A stretch of DNA of 64,000 bases, from the NCBI GenBank assembly GCA_947567595.1, contig CANOMQ010000003.1:62001-126000 (forward strand). Direction: 5' to 3'. The stretch's first letter is position 1, and each line of letters begins with the position of its first letter. The notes under the pieces were generated by a model. It saw nothing but the letters and a program-made list of their open reading frames with translations, made no database searches and was not told the origin of the DNA. Source of the stretch: an uncultured Lachnospiraceae bacterium. Its GTDB lineage: Bacteria; Bacillota; Clostridia; Lachnospirales; Lachnospiraceae. The translations under genes were made by a program, and so were the position numbers. Positions 42,627 through 51,765 of the stretch are shown here, piece by piece.

Positions 42627-43766
42627 CTATTGGTAAAGCACCGGTCTACCCTTCTGCGCAATTGCAATATACGTTTTTCCCTCATTGAGCTGGATTTCGT
42701 TTCCAAAATCATCATAGTAAACCGTCGGCAGATAGTCGCCCATCTTCTGCCATGTCACATGAATGCACCTGCCCTTTGTAAAATAATACCCGTCCTCCGT
42801 ATTGTCAATATTTTGGAACGCAAGATAGCCCTTCGCGTCAAGTCCGACCCATTTTGTGTTCTGCACAAGCACATTTGCAAACTTAAGCTGCTCCCCGTTT
42901 AAGCCGTCCGTCTGCGGCTTCCCGTGAAGGGATTTGTAATACAAGCCGTCCGCGGGATTATAGGTAAACGCACTCTTTGTATAGGTAAAAATCTGTGACA
43001 AATCAATCACATTCGCCGTTGCCGCGGCAGCGCCGTACTGCTCCAACGTATTGATGCCCGGTGCAAAGGTAAAGTGCTTTGGATTGTAAACACCCTCCCT
43101 GATGTTCAGCGGATAGCCTAACTGCGCACACGCATTGACAATTCCCGGCGCACTGGTATAGGCATTGTGCGGTGCCTTTCTGTCCGTTGTCCTGAAAAAT
43201 GCCTCCGCTCCCGGTGTTCCGCCTGCAACGCCGTACTGCTGCGCTCCCGTAATGTTGGTAATATCCGGCGCCATAATCCGGTCCTTCATATAGACAACAC
43301 CGCCAAAATGCACCAAAATCGGGTCCCACTCCGTAGCCTCCGGTAAATAATAAGCACGGCAGCTTCTCACATTTCCGATTTTGGAAAGACCTGTCCAGTC
43401 ATCGATGACTGCCATCTGTCTTGAAATTTCGCCCTCTTCCATGATTTCATATAAAATCTTGGCGTTGCTGATACCATAGGAAGGCTGTGCAATCCTGTCG
43501 GTCGGCATCATCACCGCGATTGGTCTGATGGCTGCCTGCTCCGCGGGAATCCACTCATTTGTATACACGCTTCTAACAAACCCTGCCGCCGCGAACGCCT
43601 CCTCCGGCGTGGGCTGTGGTAACGTCTGTGGAAGTGCTGCCTGTGCAGTCTCCTCAGCCGCATGAACAATTGTTCCTTTTCCAAATCCCGTGCCCGAAAG
43701 CGACACTGCCACTGCTGCCGCAAGCACTGCCGCGGTTATTCTTTTCATCCATTTTTTTCCCTTCAT
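42627..43766 (-). CDS. DUF3048 domain-containing secreted protein (YerB-like)
   Basis: 379 residues with a signal peptide (MKRITAAVLAAAVAVSLSGTGFG, cleavage near HAAEE; no lipobox cysteine). The body carries the DUF3048 signature: RPIAVMMPTDRIAQPSYGISNAKILYEIMEEGEISRQMAVI and IGNVRSCRAYYLPEATEWDPILVHFGG, then a C-terminal domain with VTWQKMGDYLPTVYYDDFGNEIQLNEGKTYIAI. Family function is unknown. GGAGG precedes the ATG. Confidence 0.87.
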   Translation of the reverse strand: MKGKKWMKRITAAVLAAAVAVSLSGTGFGKGTIVHAAEETAQAALPQTLPQPTPEEAFAAAGFVRSVYTNEWIPAEQAAIRPIAVMMPTDRIAQPSYGISNAKILYEIMEEGEISRQMAVIDDWTGLSKIGNVRSCRAYYLPEATEWDPILVHFGGVVYMKDRIMAPDITNITGAQQYGVAGGTPGAEAFFRTTDRKAPHNAYTSAPGIVNACAQLGYPLNIREGVYNPKHFTFAPGINTLEQYGAAAATANVIDLSQIFTYTKSAFTYNPADGLYYKSLHGKPQTDGLNGEQLKFANVLVQNTKWVGLDAKGYLAFQNIDNTEDGYYFTKGRCIHVTWQKMGDYLPTVYYDDFGNEIQLNEGKTYIAIAQKGRPVLYQ

Positions 43767-43864
43767 TCCTAAAACCTCCGCTTTTCATCTTTTTTATTGA
43801 CTACGATATGTCTCTATCATAATACAACTTTACAAAATAATACAGTTCTTTTTTATCCCCTTTT

Positions 43865-45481
43865 TTATTTTTCCACATCTTTTTTGGGAAACTGAATTTT
43901 GGCACGCGCCGTTGCCGTCGTTTCGTCAACCTGCTCCTCGTCCTGATAGCGCCTGATTTCCCCTAAAAATGCCTCCCCATACTTTTCATATTTCGCCTCA
44001 CCCACACCGCTGATTTCCAAAAACTGCTGCCTGTTTTTTGGCAGATACATGCTCATTTCCTTAATCGTCTTATCCGTAAAAATCACATACGCAGGCACGC
44101 TGTTTTGCTTTGCAATGCTGTTTCGAAACACACGCAGGCGCTCATAGAGCACCGGATTTTCGGAAACCGCCCGCTTTATGGGCTGCGGCTTTTTGAGCTT
44201 CACCGTTCCATCATAGGACGGATAGCGCTCCACCTGCTCCTGATATTCCTGCGCCGCAAGCTTTTTCAGGCAGTTCCCGCAGTTTCCGCAAAAGCTCTGC
44301 GCCCGCTCCCCGAAGTAATTGAGCATAAACTTCCTATAACAATACCTTGTGTGGCAGTAAAACGTCATCTGCTTTAACCGCTCCCTGTCCTTTTCCAAGA
44401 CCTGTTCAAGCTGCGTCTTGCTAAGCTCCTCATTCTCGCGGTTATTCTCAATGAAATACTGGTTGGTATGTACATCCTGCGGATTGTAAATCAGATAACA
44501 TGACGCCTTTTCGCCGTCACGCCCTGCACGTCCCGCCTCCTGATAATAGCTTTCCATGTTTTTTGGCATATTGTAGTGAATGACAAACCGCACGTCAGGC
44601 TTGTCAATTCCCATGCCAAACGCGTTGGTTGCCACCATAATCCGCGCCCTGTCCGAGGTAAACGCGTCCTGATTGCGCACACGCTCCTCGTCCGTCATGC
44701 CCGCGTGGTACTTTGCCGCCTCAATCCCGCGCTCCGCCAAGAGCCCGTGCACCTCCTCCACAAGCTTTCTTGTAATGCAGTAGATAATGCCGCTCTCGTC
44801 GTAATGCTCGCGCAAAATCTGAAAAAGCGCGGCTTTTCTGTCCTTTGCGTGCTTGACATAAAAAGAGAGGTTCGTCCTGTCAAACCCCGTCGTGACAATT
44901 TGGGGATTTTGGAGCTGCAAAATGTTCATCACATCATTTTGTACCTCCTTCGTCGCGGTCGCCGTAAACGCCCCAAGCACCGGACGCTTTTTGAGCTGAT
45001 TCACAAAATCAACGATTTTTAAGTAGCTTGGGCGAAAATCCTGTCCCCACTGGGAGACGCAGTGCACCTCGTCCACACTGATAAAAGATATGTCCGCGTT
45101 TTGGGCAAAACCAAGAAAAGACTCCGTAAGCAGTCTCTCCGGAGCCACATAAATAATCTTATATTTTCCGCCCTTTGCAAAATCAAGCGCCTTAAAATAC
45201 TGTCCCTGTGTCAGTGAGCTGTTCAGGTATGCCGCGTACACGCCCACCTGATTGAGCGCCGCCACCTGATCCTTCATTAAGCTGATTAGCGGTGAAATCA
45301 CAAGCGTGATGCCGGGTAACATCAGCGCCGGAATTTGGTAACATACCGACTTTCCCGCACCGGTAGGCATAATGCCAAACACGTCCCTTCCCGCCAAAAC
45401 CGCGTCAATCACCGTCTCCTGACCGCTCCGGAACGCGTCGTAGCCAAAATATTTTTTTAATACCTCGTATTTGTTATCCAT
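43865..45481 (-). CDS. recQ: ATP-dependent DNA helicase RecQ
   Basis: 3'-5' DNA helicase of the RecQ family, 538 residues. Motif 0 and I in FGYDAFRSGQETVIDAVLAGRDVFGIMPTGAGKSVCYQIPAL, motif II SVDEVHCVSQWGQDFRPSY (DEVH), motif VI QEAGRAGRDG. A zinc-binding region follows (CHTRYCYRKFML, CGNCGNCLKK) and a C-terminal HRDC domain (LYERLRVFRNSIAKQNSVPAYVIFTDKTIKEM). The winged-helix part appears short. Start set at 45481 with AGGA five bases upstream; the frame is open to 45592 within sigH. Directly after sigH. Confidence 0.95.
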   Translation of the reverse strand: MDNKYEVLKKYFGYDAFRSGQETVIDAVLAGRDVFGIMPTGAGKSVCYQIPALMLPGITLVISPLISLMKDQVAALNQVGVYAAYLNSSLTQGQYFKALDFAKGGKYKIIYVAPERLLTESFLGFAQNADISFISVDEVHCVSQWGQDFRPSYLKIVDFVNQLKKRPVLGAFTATATKEVQNDVMNILQLQNPQIVTTGFDRTNLSFYVKHAKDRKAALFQILREHYDESGIIYCITRKLVEEVHGLLAERGIEAAKYHAGMTDEERVRNQDAFTSDRARIMVATNAFGMGIDKPDVRFVIHYNMPKNMESYYQEAGRAGRDGEKASCYLIYNPQDVHTNQYFIENNRENEELSKTQLEQVLEKDRERLKQMTFYCHTRYCYRKFMLNYFGERAQSFCGNCGNCLKKLAAQEYQEQVERYPSYDGTVKLKKPQPIKRAVSENPVLYERLRVFRNSIAKQNSVPAYVIFTDKTIKEMSMYLPKNRQQFLEISGVGEAKYEKYGEAFLGEIRRYQDEEQVDETTATARAKIQFPKKDVEK

Positions 45482-45488
45482 TGTCGTC

Positions 45489-46124
45489 CTAGTCCCTGTT
45501 TCTCTTGTAATCAACGGCACGCCGAAGCTTCGTCTTAAGCCGCTGCAGCGCATTGTCCGTCGATTTTTCGTCCCTTGCGAGCACCCTTGCAATCTGCGAG
45601 TAGCTCATTCCCGTGATGTAAAGGTCAAGCACCTGCTTTTCAAAACCGCTAAGCTCCTTTTCGATAATCGCCTCAATCTGTGCGACATTTTCCTTGTCGA
45701 TAAACAGCTTTTCGGGATCGGTCTCGACCTCCGATTCAAGGATATTGACAAGCTGTGTCCCCCGCTCGTCGCCCTCCTGCTCCGCCATGCTTGCGTACAG
45801 CGAGATATACGTGTTGAGCGGCGCGTGCTTCTCCCGCCGCGACGCCTGTACCGCATTGTACATCTGCCTTGAAATACACAAATCGGCAAACGTGTAAAAA
45901 TTCGCGTCGCGCCCCGCGTCGTAATCCCGTACCGCCTTAAACAGCCCAATCATGCCCTCCTGTATCAGGTCGTCGTTATCCGCGCCCAAGATATACATGG
46001 ATTTCGCCTTTTTGCGCACAAGGTTTTTGTACTTGTCCATAATAAAATCCGTAATGCCGTTCTCGCCCTGCCGCAGCCTGTCAATCAGCTCCTCGTCTGA
46101 TATTCCTTTATATTTTTCCGTCAC
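45489..46124 (-). CDS. sigH: RNA polymerase sigma-H factor
   Basis: Transition-state and early sporulation sigma factor. 211 residues from a GTG at 46124 that has GGAGG five bases upstream; a GTG at 46151 is also open but lacks such a site. The protein reads TEKYKGISDEELIDRLRQGENGITDFIMDKYKNLVRKKAKSMYILGADNDDLIQEGMIGLFKAVRDYD, which is typical SigH, with region 4 SYSQIARVLARDEKSTDNALQRLKTKL. It sits after rlmB, as in other Firmicutes. Confidence 0.93.
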   Translation of the reverse strand: MTEKYKGISDEELIDRLRQGENGITDFIMDKYKNLVRKKAKSMYILGADNDDLIQEGMIGLFKAVRDYDAGRDANFYTFADLCISRQMYNAVQASRREKHAPLNTYISLYASMAEQEGDERGTQLVNILESEVETDPEKLFIDKENVAQIEAIIEKELSGFEKQVLDLYITGMSYSQIARVLARDEKSTDNALQRLKTKLRRAVDYKRNRD

Positions 46125-46154
46125 GTTTCCCTCCGGTAAAAAATGCCGCACTTT

Positions 46155-46895
46155 TTACGACATTCTCTGTCTGACAATCTCATAGGCAAGCACGCCTGCC
46201 GCCACCGACGCGTTCAGCGAGTCAATGTCGCCTTTCATCGGAATGGACGCGACAAAATCGCACCGCTCCTTCACAAGCCGTCCCACGCCTTCCCCTTCAT
46301 TTCCGATGACAAGCCCAATTGCACCCTTCAAATCAAGCTGATACATGCAGGTGCCGTCCATATCGGCGCACACAAACCACAGCCCCTCCTTTTTCAGCTC
46401 CTCCATCGTCTTTGACAAATTCGTCACTCTTGCCACGGGGGTATAATTCAGCGCACCCGCAGACGCCTTCGCCACCGTCGCGGTCAGCCCTGCCGCGCGG
46501 TTCTTTGGGATAATGACGCCATGCGCCCCCGCAAGATTTGACGTTCGGATAATCGCGCCCAAATTGTGCGGGTCCTCGATATTGTCCAGCAGTATCACAA
46601 ACGGCGGCTCGTCCTTCTCGCGCGCGATGGCAAGAATGTCCTCCACCTGTGCATATTTGTACGCCGCCATATAAGCAATGACGCCCTGATGCTTTCCTGT
46701 CTCGCTCAACTGGTCAAGGCGCTCGCTTGTTACATATTTCACAATCGTGTCGTGCTTTCTTGCCTCCCGCTTAATCGTCTGAATGGGTCCGTCCTGCGCC
46801 CCGTCCAGTATCAAAAGCTTATCAATCGTTTTTCCCGCGCGAAATGCCTCAATCACGGCATTCCTGCCCTCTATCGTAAATTCCTCGTATCGCAT
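46155..46895 (-). CDS. rlmB: 23S rRNA 2'-O-ribose methyltransferase RlmB (TrmH family)
   Basis: SPOUT-class methylase of 23S rRNA G2251. 246 residues: the N-terminal substrate-binding domain (IEGRNAVIEAFRAGKTIDKLLILDG), then the knotted domain with ILLDNIEDPHNLGAIIRTSNLAGAHGVIIPK, VICADMDG-like WFVCADMDG, GLVIGNEGEGVGRLVKERCDFVASIPMKGDIDSLNASVAAGVLAYEI. All three SPOUT motifs are visible. Confidence 0.95.
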   Translation of the reverse strand: MRYEEFTIEGRNAVIEAFRAGKTIDKLLILDGAQDGPIQTIKREARKHDTIVKYVTSERLDQLSETGKHQGVIAYMAAYKYAQVEDILAIAREKDEPPFVILLDNIEDPHNLGAIIRTSNLAGAHGVIIPKNRAAGLTATVAKASAGALNYTPVARVTNLSKTMEELKKEGLWFVCADMDGTCMYQLDLKGAIGLVIGNEGEGVGRLVKERCDFVASIPMKGDIDSLNASVAAGVLAYEIVRQRMS

Positions 46896-46928
46896 AAACT
46901 TCCCGTTTCCTTTTTCATCGTTCGCCCG

Positions 46929-47360
46929 TTACAGCGCAACCCCTGCAAGCTCCAAGGCGCTCTTCACAATTTCAATCACCCGTTCCATGTCATTCTTTAA
47001 GAAAAGATACCCGCAAAGCGCCTCAAAGCCCGTCGCCTTCCTGTAATCCGAAAGGCTTGCGTTCTTCGCCGTGGAATTTGTCTTTGTATTCCTGCCGCGC
47101 CTGTAGATGTTTTTCTCCTCCTCGCTCAGCGTGTCATAGACTGCCTCAATCAGCTTCGCCTGCGTCTCGGCACAGACAATTTTTGTGGTATGCTTATGCA
47201 GGGAATTTGTGGGACGCTGTCCCTGTTCGACAATGACCGTCCTGACAATCAGCTCAAACACCGCGTCGCCGATATAGGCAAACGTGAGCGGGGAATACGT
47301 CCTTAAGTCTGCCTCCCCGCCGCCAAAGGCAGCGCGTATTTCAGAAAGTGTATCTCCCAT
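46929..47360 (-). CDS. mrnC: Mini-ribonuclease 3
   Basis: Homodimeric RNase III-like nuclease without a dsRNA-binding domain; it matures 23S rRNA in Firmicutes. About 143 residues: LTFAYIGDAVFELIVRTVIVEQG, NSLHKHTTKIVCAETQAKLIEAV, RGRNTKTNSTAKNASLSDYRKATGFEALCGYLFLKND match the family including the catalytic Asp and Glu. Start uncertain between ATG 47360 (used) and TTG 47387. Between cysS and rlmB, its usual place. Confidence 0.92.
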   Translation of the reverse strand: MGDTLSEIRAAFGGGEADLRTYSPLTFAYIGDAVFELIVRTVIVEQGQRPTNSLHKHTTKIVCAETQAKLIEAVYDTLSEEEKNIYRRGRNTKTNSTAKNASLSDYRKATGFEALCGYLFLKNDMERVIEIVKSALELAGVAL

Positions 47361-47394
47361 CGTTGTTATCCATTTTCCTTTCGCCAATTACAGA

Positions 47395-48819
47395 CTACTT
47401 TATTTTTTTCCACTTCACGCCCTCGCGCGTATCCTCGAGTGCAATGCCCTTTTCAAGCAGTTCGTTACGGATTGCGTCCGCCTTTGCAAAGTCCTTTTCC
47501 TTCTTTGCCGCCTTGCGCTCCTCAATCCTTGCAAGCACATACGCCTCAAGCTCCCCGTCCACCGCGTTGTCCGCTTCCTTTGCGGCGTGCGTGGTCGTAA
47601 GGTCAAGCGAGAGCACCTCGTCAAAGCTCTTTGCAAGCGCATATTTCGTGGCGTCTGACATCTCATCTTTGAGCATATCATAAAGCACAGTAATCGCCAT
47701 AGAAGAATTTAAATCATCACAAAGCGCATCTTCAAATTTTCCCCTGTACCAGTCAAATTTTTCCTTGTCAACCGCACCCTCTTTGTCCAGCGTCCCGATT
47801 TTTTTCACAAGCTTATCATATGCCCCGCTCATGTTGTCAAGCACCTCGTAGGAAAACTCCAAGGGCTTCCTGTAATGCGACTGTAGGCAGAAAAAGCGGT
47901 ATACCAGCGGATTGTATTCCTTTTTCTCCAAAAGCGATACCGTGAGGAAATCGCCCTTTGACTTGCTCATTTTTCCCGACTTGTCATTCAAATGGTGCAC
48001 ATGGAACCAGTAATTGCACCACTTATGACCGACATAAGCCTCGCTCTGCGCAATCTCGTTTGTGTGGTGCGGGAAAATATTGTCCACGCCGCCGCAGTGA
48101 ATGTCCATGTATTCCCCCAAATGCTTCATGCTGATACACGAGCACTCGATATGCCAGCCCGGATACCCTACCCCCCAAGGGCTTTCCCATTTCAACTCCT
48201 GCGCGTCAAATTTTGACTTCGTAAACCAAAGCACAAAATCGCTCTTGTTCTTCTTGTTCGCGTCCTCCTCCACGTCATCGCGCACGCCGACCAAAAGCTC
48301 CTTCTCGCTCTGACTTGAGAACACATAGTAATCGTCCAGCTTTGACGTGTCAAAGTAAATGTTCCCGCCGCTCTCATAGGCATAACCTTTTTCCAGCAGA
48401 ACCGTTATCATATGGATAAACTCCGCAATACAGTTCGTCGCAGGCTCCACCACATCGGGCGTCTTGATGTTGAGCTTTTTGCAGTCGCTAAAAAACGCAT
48501 CCGTATAAAATTTCGCAATCTCCATCACCGATTTGTGCTCTCTCTTCGCCCCCGCAAGCATTTTGTCCTCGCCCGTATCCGCGTCGCTTGACAAATGCCC
48601 CACGTCCGTGATATTCATGACGCGCTTCACATCATAGCCGATATAGCGTAGCGTCTTTTCCAGCAAATCCTCCATAATGTAGCTTCTCAAATTGCCGATA
48701 TGCGCAAAGTGATAAACCGTCGGGCCGCAGGTATACATCGCCACCTTCCCGTCCTCATTCGGGATAAACTGCTCCACCTTTTTGGTCAGTGTATTGTAAA
48801 AGGATAATCTGTTTTCCAT
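47395..48819 (-). CDS. cysS: Cysteinyl-tRNA synthetase
   Basis: Class I aminoacyl-tRNA synthetase of 474 residues. YTCGPTVYHFAHIGNLRSYI contains the zinc cysteine and a HIGH-type motif (HIGN); IECSCISMKHLGEYMDIHCGGVDNIFPHHTNEIAQSEA gives the remaining zinc ligands; GKMSKSKGDFLTV is the KMSKS loop. Full length. I see no T-box leader in front of it; it follows cysE closely. Confidence 0.97.
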   Translation of the reverse strand: MENRLSFYNTLTKKVEQFIPNEDGKVAMYTCGPTVYHFAHIGNLRSYIMEDLLEKTLRYIGYDVKRVMNITDVGHLSSDADTGEDKMLAGAKREHKSVMEIAKFYTDAFFSDCKKLNIKTPDVVEPATNCIAEFIHMITVLLEKGYAYESGGNIYFDTSKLDDYYVFSSQSEKELLVGVRDDVEEDANKKNKSDFVLWFTKSKFDAQELKWESPWGVGYPGWHIECSCISMKHLGEYMDIHCGGVDNIFPHHTNEIAQSEAYVGHKWCNYWFHVHHLNDKSGKMSKSKGDFLTVSLLEKKEYNPLVYRFFCLQSHYRKPLEFSYEVLDNMSGAYDKLVKKIGTLDKEGAVDKEKFDWYRGKFEDALCDDLNSSMAITVLYDMLKDEMSDATKYALAKSFDEVLSLDLTTTHAAKEADNAVDGELEAYVLARIEERKAAKKEKDFAKADAIRNELLEKGIALEDTREGVKWKKIK

Positions 48820-48866
48820 TTTTGTAACCGTACTCCTTTCAAAGTCTGCAAATCGTTTCGTTTTGC

Positions 48867-49592
48867 TTATGTAGTTTCATTCGTATGCTCTGTCGTATTT
48901 TTATCCGTATTTTTTTCCGTATTCTCAAGCGCCTTGCGCAATTGCTTCATCTGTTTTTCAAGCTCGATGATACGGTTTGCCATCTGCGTGTTTTCGTACT
49001 GCAACGTCCTGATATCCTCGTTTACGGGGTCGGGAAGGTCAACCTGATTTAAGTCCTCTCGCACTAACTTCTGATTGTTGCGCCTTACCACTCTGCCCGG
49101 CACGCCGACAACCGTGCAGTTTGGCGGTACCTCCTCGATGACTACGCTTCCCGCGCCAACCTTGGAATTTTCGCCCACCTTAAATGAGCCGATAATCTTT
49201 GCACCCGCGCTAATCATCACATTGTCGCCGATGGTCGGGTGACGCTTCCCATGTTCCTTTCCCGTACCGCCAAGCGTCACGCCCTGATAGAGCGTGACGT
49301 TGTTTCCCACGACCGCCGTTTCTCCGATAATCACGCCGTTCCCGTGGTCAATGAAAAAATTTTCTCCAATCTCCGCGCCCGGGTGGATTTCAATGCCTGT
49401 CTTTCGGACGGCACGCTGTGAAACCCACCTTGCAAGGAAATAATGCCCGTTTTTGTAGAGCTTATGCGCAATTCTGTAATGGAGCATGACTTTAAAGCTC
49501 GGATAGAGAAAAACCTCCATATTGGAATGGATTGCCGGGTCACGCTCCCTGATGACCTTGATTTCATTTTGAATATTTTTAATGAATCCCAT
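48867..49592 (-). CDS. cysE: Serine O-acetyltransferase (EpsC type)
   Basis: First step of cysteine synthesis from serine. Left-handed beta-helix enzyme: HPGAEIGENFFIDHGNGVIIGETAVVGNNVTLYQGVTLGGTGKEHGKRHPTIGDNVMISAGAKIIGSFKVGENSKVGAGSVV shows the hexapeptide repeats and the catalytic His region. 241 residues, somewhat long because of a C-terminal coiled-coil-like tail (VNEDIRTLQYENTQMANRIIELEKQMKQLRKALENTEKN). AAGGA precedes the ATG. Paired with cysS, as in Bacillus. Confidence 0.93.
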   Translation of the reverse strand: MGFIKNIQNEIKVIRERDPAIHSNMEVFLYPSFKVMLHYRIAHKLYKNGHYFLARWVSQRAVRKTGIEIHPGAEIGENFFIDHGNGVIIGETAVVGNNVTLYQGVTLGGTGKEHGKRHPTIGDNVMISAGAKIIGSFKVGENSKVGAGSVVIEEVPPNCTVVGVPGRVVRRNNQKLVREDLNQVDLPDPVNEDIRTLQYENTQMANRIIELEKQMKQLRKALENTEKNTDKNTTEHTNETT

Positions 49593-49616
49593 TTTGATGT
49601 CCTTTTTACATTGACA

Positions 49617-50345
49617 TTAATTTTTTTCAATATTGACTGCCGTATTGAGGGCAATTTCCATCATCTGTGTAAAGGAGTTCTGCCGTTCCTCTGCCGTCGT
49701 CTCTTCCCCAGTTACAAGACTATCCGAAACCGTGAGAATTGCAAGCGCGTTCTTGCCGCAGCGCGCCGCGTTCATGTAAAGCGCCGCCGCTTCCATTTCC
49801 ACGCAGAGCACGCCCATTTTCTGCCAGCCCGCATTGGCGTCCTTGCTGTCGTTGTAAAATACGTCCGACGAAAGGATATTCCCTACATGGTAATTTGCCC
49901 CCACCGCTTCTGCCTGCGCGATTGCCTCCTTCATCAAAGGATAGCTTGCAATCGGTGCGAACGTGCCGCCAAGCCCGTACTGGCTTGCGTAGTTGGAGTT
50001 GGTACACGCGCCCATGCCAATCACAATGTCACGCACATGGACTTTTTCCTGCATTGCCCCGGTTGAACCAATCCGCATGATGTTTTCCACATTGAAAAAG
50101 TTGAACAGCTCATAGGTGTAAATTCCGGTTGTCGGCATTCCCATACCGCTTGCCATGACGCTGACTTTTGTTCCTTTATAAGTGCCTGTATAGCCCTGTA
50201 TTCCCCTGATATTGTTTACAAGCTGCGCATTTTCCAAAAAATTTTCCGCAATAAATTTGGAACGCAGCGGATCGCCCGGCATTAATACGGTTTTCCCAAA
50301 CGCGTCCGCCTCGGCATTTATATGCGGTGTTGTAATCATTGACAT
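49617..50345 (-). CDS. deoD: Purine-nucleoside phosphorylase, DeoD type
   Basis: Hexameric phosphorylase that splits purine (deoxy)nucleosides to base and ribose-1-phosphate. 242 residues: TPHINAEADAFGKTVLMPGDPLRSKFIAENFL, GTYKGTKVSVMASGMGMPTTGIYTYELF, RIGSTGAMQEKVHVRDIVI and CVEMEAAALYMNA, then ILTVSDSLVTGEETTAEER with the catalytic Asp. Start at 50345 (GGAGG eight bases upstream). Inserted between ispF and cysE, an unusual place. Confidence 0.95.
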   Translation of the reverse strand: MSMITTPHINAEADAFGKTVLMPGDPLRSKFIAENFLENAQLVNNIRGIQGYTGTYKGTKVSVMASGMGMPTTGIYTYELFNFFNVENIMRIGSTGAMQEKVHVRDIVIGMGACTNSNYASQYGLGGTFAPIASYPLMKEAIAQAEAVGANYHVGNILSSDVFYNDSKDANAGWQKMGVLCVEMEAAALYMNAARCGKNALAILTVSDSLVTGEETTAEERQNSFTQMMEIALNTAVNIEKN

Positions 50346-50437
50346 AACGTATTCCTCCATTCTTTTATCTGTCGTTTTATTTTGTATTTGTATAAGGTTG
50401 CAACAGCGTAAATCATCAAAACAAAAAGCTTTGCTTT

Positions 50438-51025
50438 TTATTCGTAAATAATCTGAGATTTCTTACATCCGCCGCAGCCTTCACAGTTCTGCTCCCCTGT
50501 CTGTTTTGTCGGTTGCAACGTAACTTTGGAAGCTTCCATCGTCGCCATCTCCCTTGGACTTGTGAGCATACAAACCGCCTGCGCCGATATTCCCTTGCCT
50601 TCCCCCGTAAAGCCAAGTCCTTCCTCAGTTGTCGCCTTTACGTTAATCTGATCAATCCCAATATGCAGCGCATTCGCAATATTCTCCCGCATTTGATCAA
50701 TATGCGGGCGCATTTTCGGTGCCTGTGCGATAATCGTGGCATCAATGTTTTCAATAAAGAACATATTTTCTCCCAGCAATGCACCTACCCGCTCCAAAAG
50801 CAAAATACTCGAAATTCCTTTGTACGCCGGATCGGTGTCCGGAAAATGTTTCCCAATATCCCCAAGCGCCGCAGCGCCCAAAAGCGCGTCAGATATCGCA
50901 TGAAGCAGCACATCCGCGTCCGAATGCCCCAAAAGTCCAAGCGCATATGGAATTGTCACACCGCCGATAATCAAATCCCGTCCTTCCACCAAGCGGTGTA
51001 CGTCATACCCCATTCCTATCCTCAT
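50438..51025 (-). CDS. ispF: 2-C-methyl-D-erythritol 2,4-cyclodiphosphate synthase with Cys-rich tail
   Basis: MEP-pathway enzyme for isoprenoid precursors. [22 protein letters not shown] has the zinc ligands Asp8 and His10; [38 protein letters not shown], and [28 protein letters not shown] complete the family fold by about residue 157. The protein continues to 195 residues with a tail ending [15 protein letters not shown], not part of the usual enzyme. Confidence 0.95.
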   Translation of the reverse strand: MRIGMGYDVHRLVEGRDLIIGGVTIPYALGLLGHSDADVLLHAISDALLGAAALGDIGKHFPDTDPAYKGISSILLLERVGALLGENMFFIENIDATIIAQAPKMRPHIDQMRENIANALHIGIDQINVKATTEEGLGFTGEGKGISAQAVCMLTSPREMATMEASKVTLQPTKQTGEQNCEGCGGCKKSQIIYE

Positions 51026-51106
51026 GAAAACCCCCCCATACCTTTACCATGCAGCAATCTATTGATACCTTCATTATGATACCATTATAATGATTTTCCA
51101 TTCAAA

Positions 51107-51739
51107 TTAAAACGATTTTGGAACAGAAAGTGTAACCTGTGTTTTACTCCATTCGCACTGCGAAACCTTTGGTATCCATTGCGTATCAAACGAGAAGGTT
51201 CCTTTTAAATACGACACAAAATCAAATGGTGATGTTGGCACAGGCCCCCACTCAAATAGATTACCCGGTATTTCAAAATAAAAATCCCTGTCCGCATAAA
51301 TTCCAACGCACGAATCCCGTCTAGGATTTTTCCTGTCTACCATTGAAAAAAATAAAGGGTTCTTTTGGTCTTTGGGAATCGCAAGGCAAAATTCCTTATC
51401 TGACTTCTGACTCAACCAGTCCAAAATGTTTTGATAATCCCAAAAGTTCACATAATGCGGAACACCTTCAAAATCCGGGAACTCCAAATAAATCCATGAT
51501 GTATCATCCGGCAGGCATGTGTAGAGAAAGTCACACTCAATTGATATTTCATCAGAACTGATTTCTGCATACTCTCTCAACATCGTATCAATCTCATCAA
51601 AAGTTATATTATGTAACAGCATTGCTTTTCGATACTGCGTTAAATCCGGCCACCATTCCGGAGCTGGTCTGTAACCCGCCTCCATTTCCGGCGTCTTTTT
51701 ATTATTTTTCTCTTTCCCAAACAGTTTCATTATTCCCAC
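51107..51739 (-). CDS. Protein of unknown function
   Basis: 210 residues, soluble, acidic and aromatic-rich (PAPEWWPDLTQYRKAMLLHNITFDEIDTMLREYAEI, WIYLEFPDFEGVPHYVNFWDYQNILDWLSQ, YFEIPGNLFEWGPVPTSPFDFVSYLKGTF). I recognise no family; small proteins of this look are often immunity or antitoxin-like, which is only a guess. GTG start with AGGAGG nine bases upstream. It lies 26 bases after the phosphohexomutase gene and could be co-transcribed. Confidence 0.6.
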   Translation of the reverse strand: MGIMKLFGKEKNNKKTPEMEAGYRPAPEWWPDLTQYRKAMLLHNITFDEIDTMLREYAEISSDEISIECDFLYTCLPDDTSWIYLEFPDFEGVPHYVNFWDYQNILDWLSQKSDKEFCLAIPKDQKNPLFFSMVDRKNPRRDSCVGIYADRDFYFEIPGNLFEWGPVPTSPFDFVSYLKGTFSFDTQWIPKVSQCEWSKTQVTLSVPKSF

Positions 51740-51765
51740 GATAAAATCCCTCCTGATTTATCAGC

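Noticed and set aside
48820-48866. T-box leader before cysS
   Set aside because: The gap to cysE is only about 47 bases, too short for a T-box.
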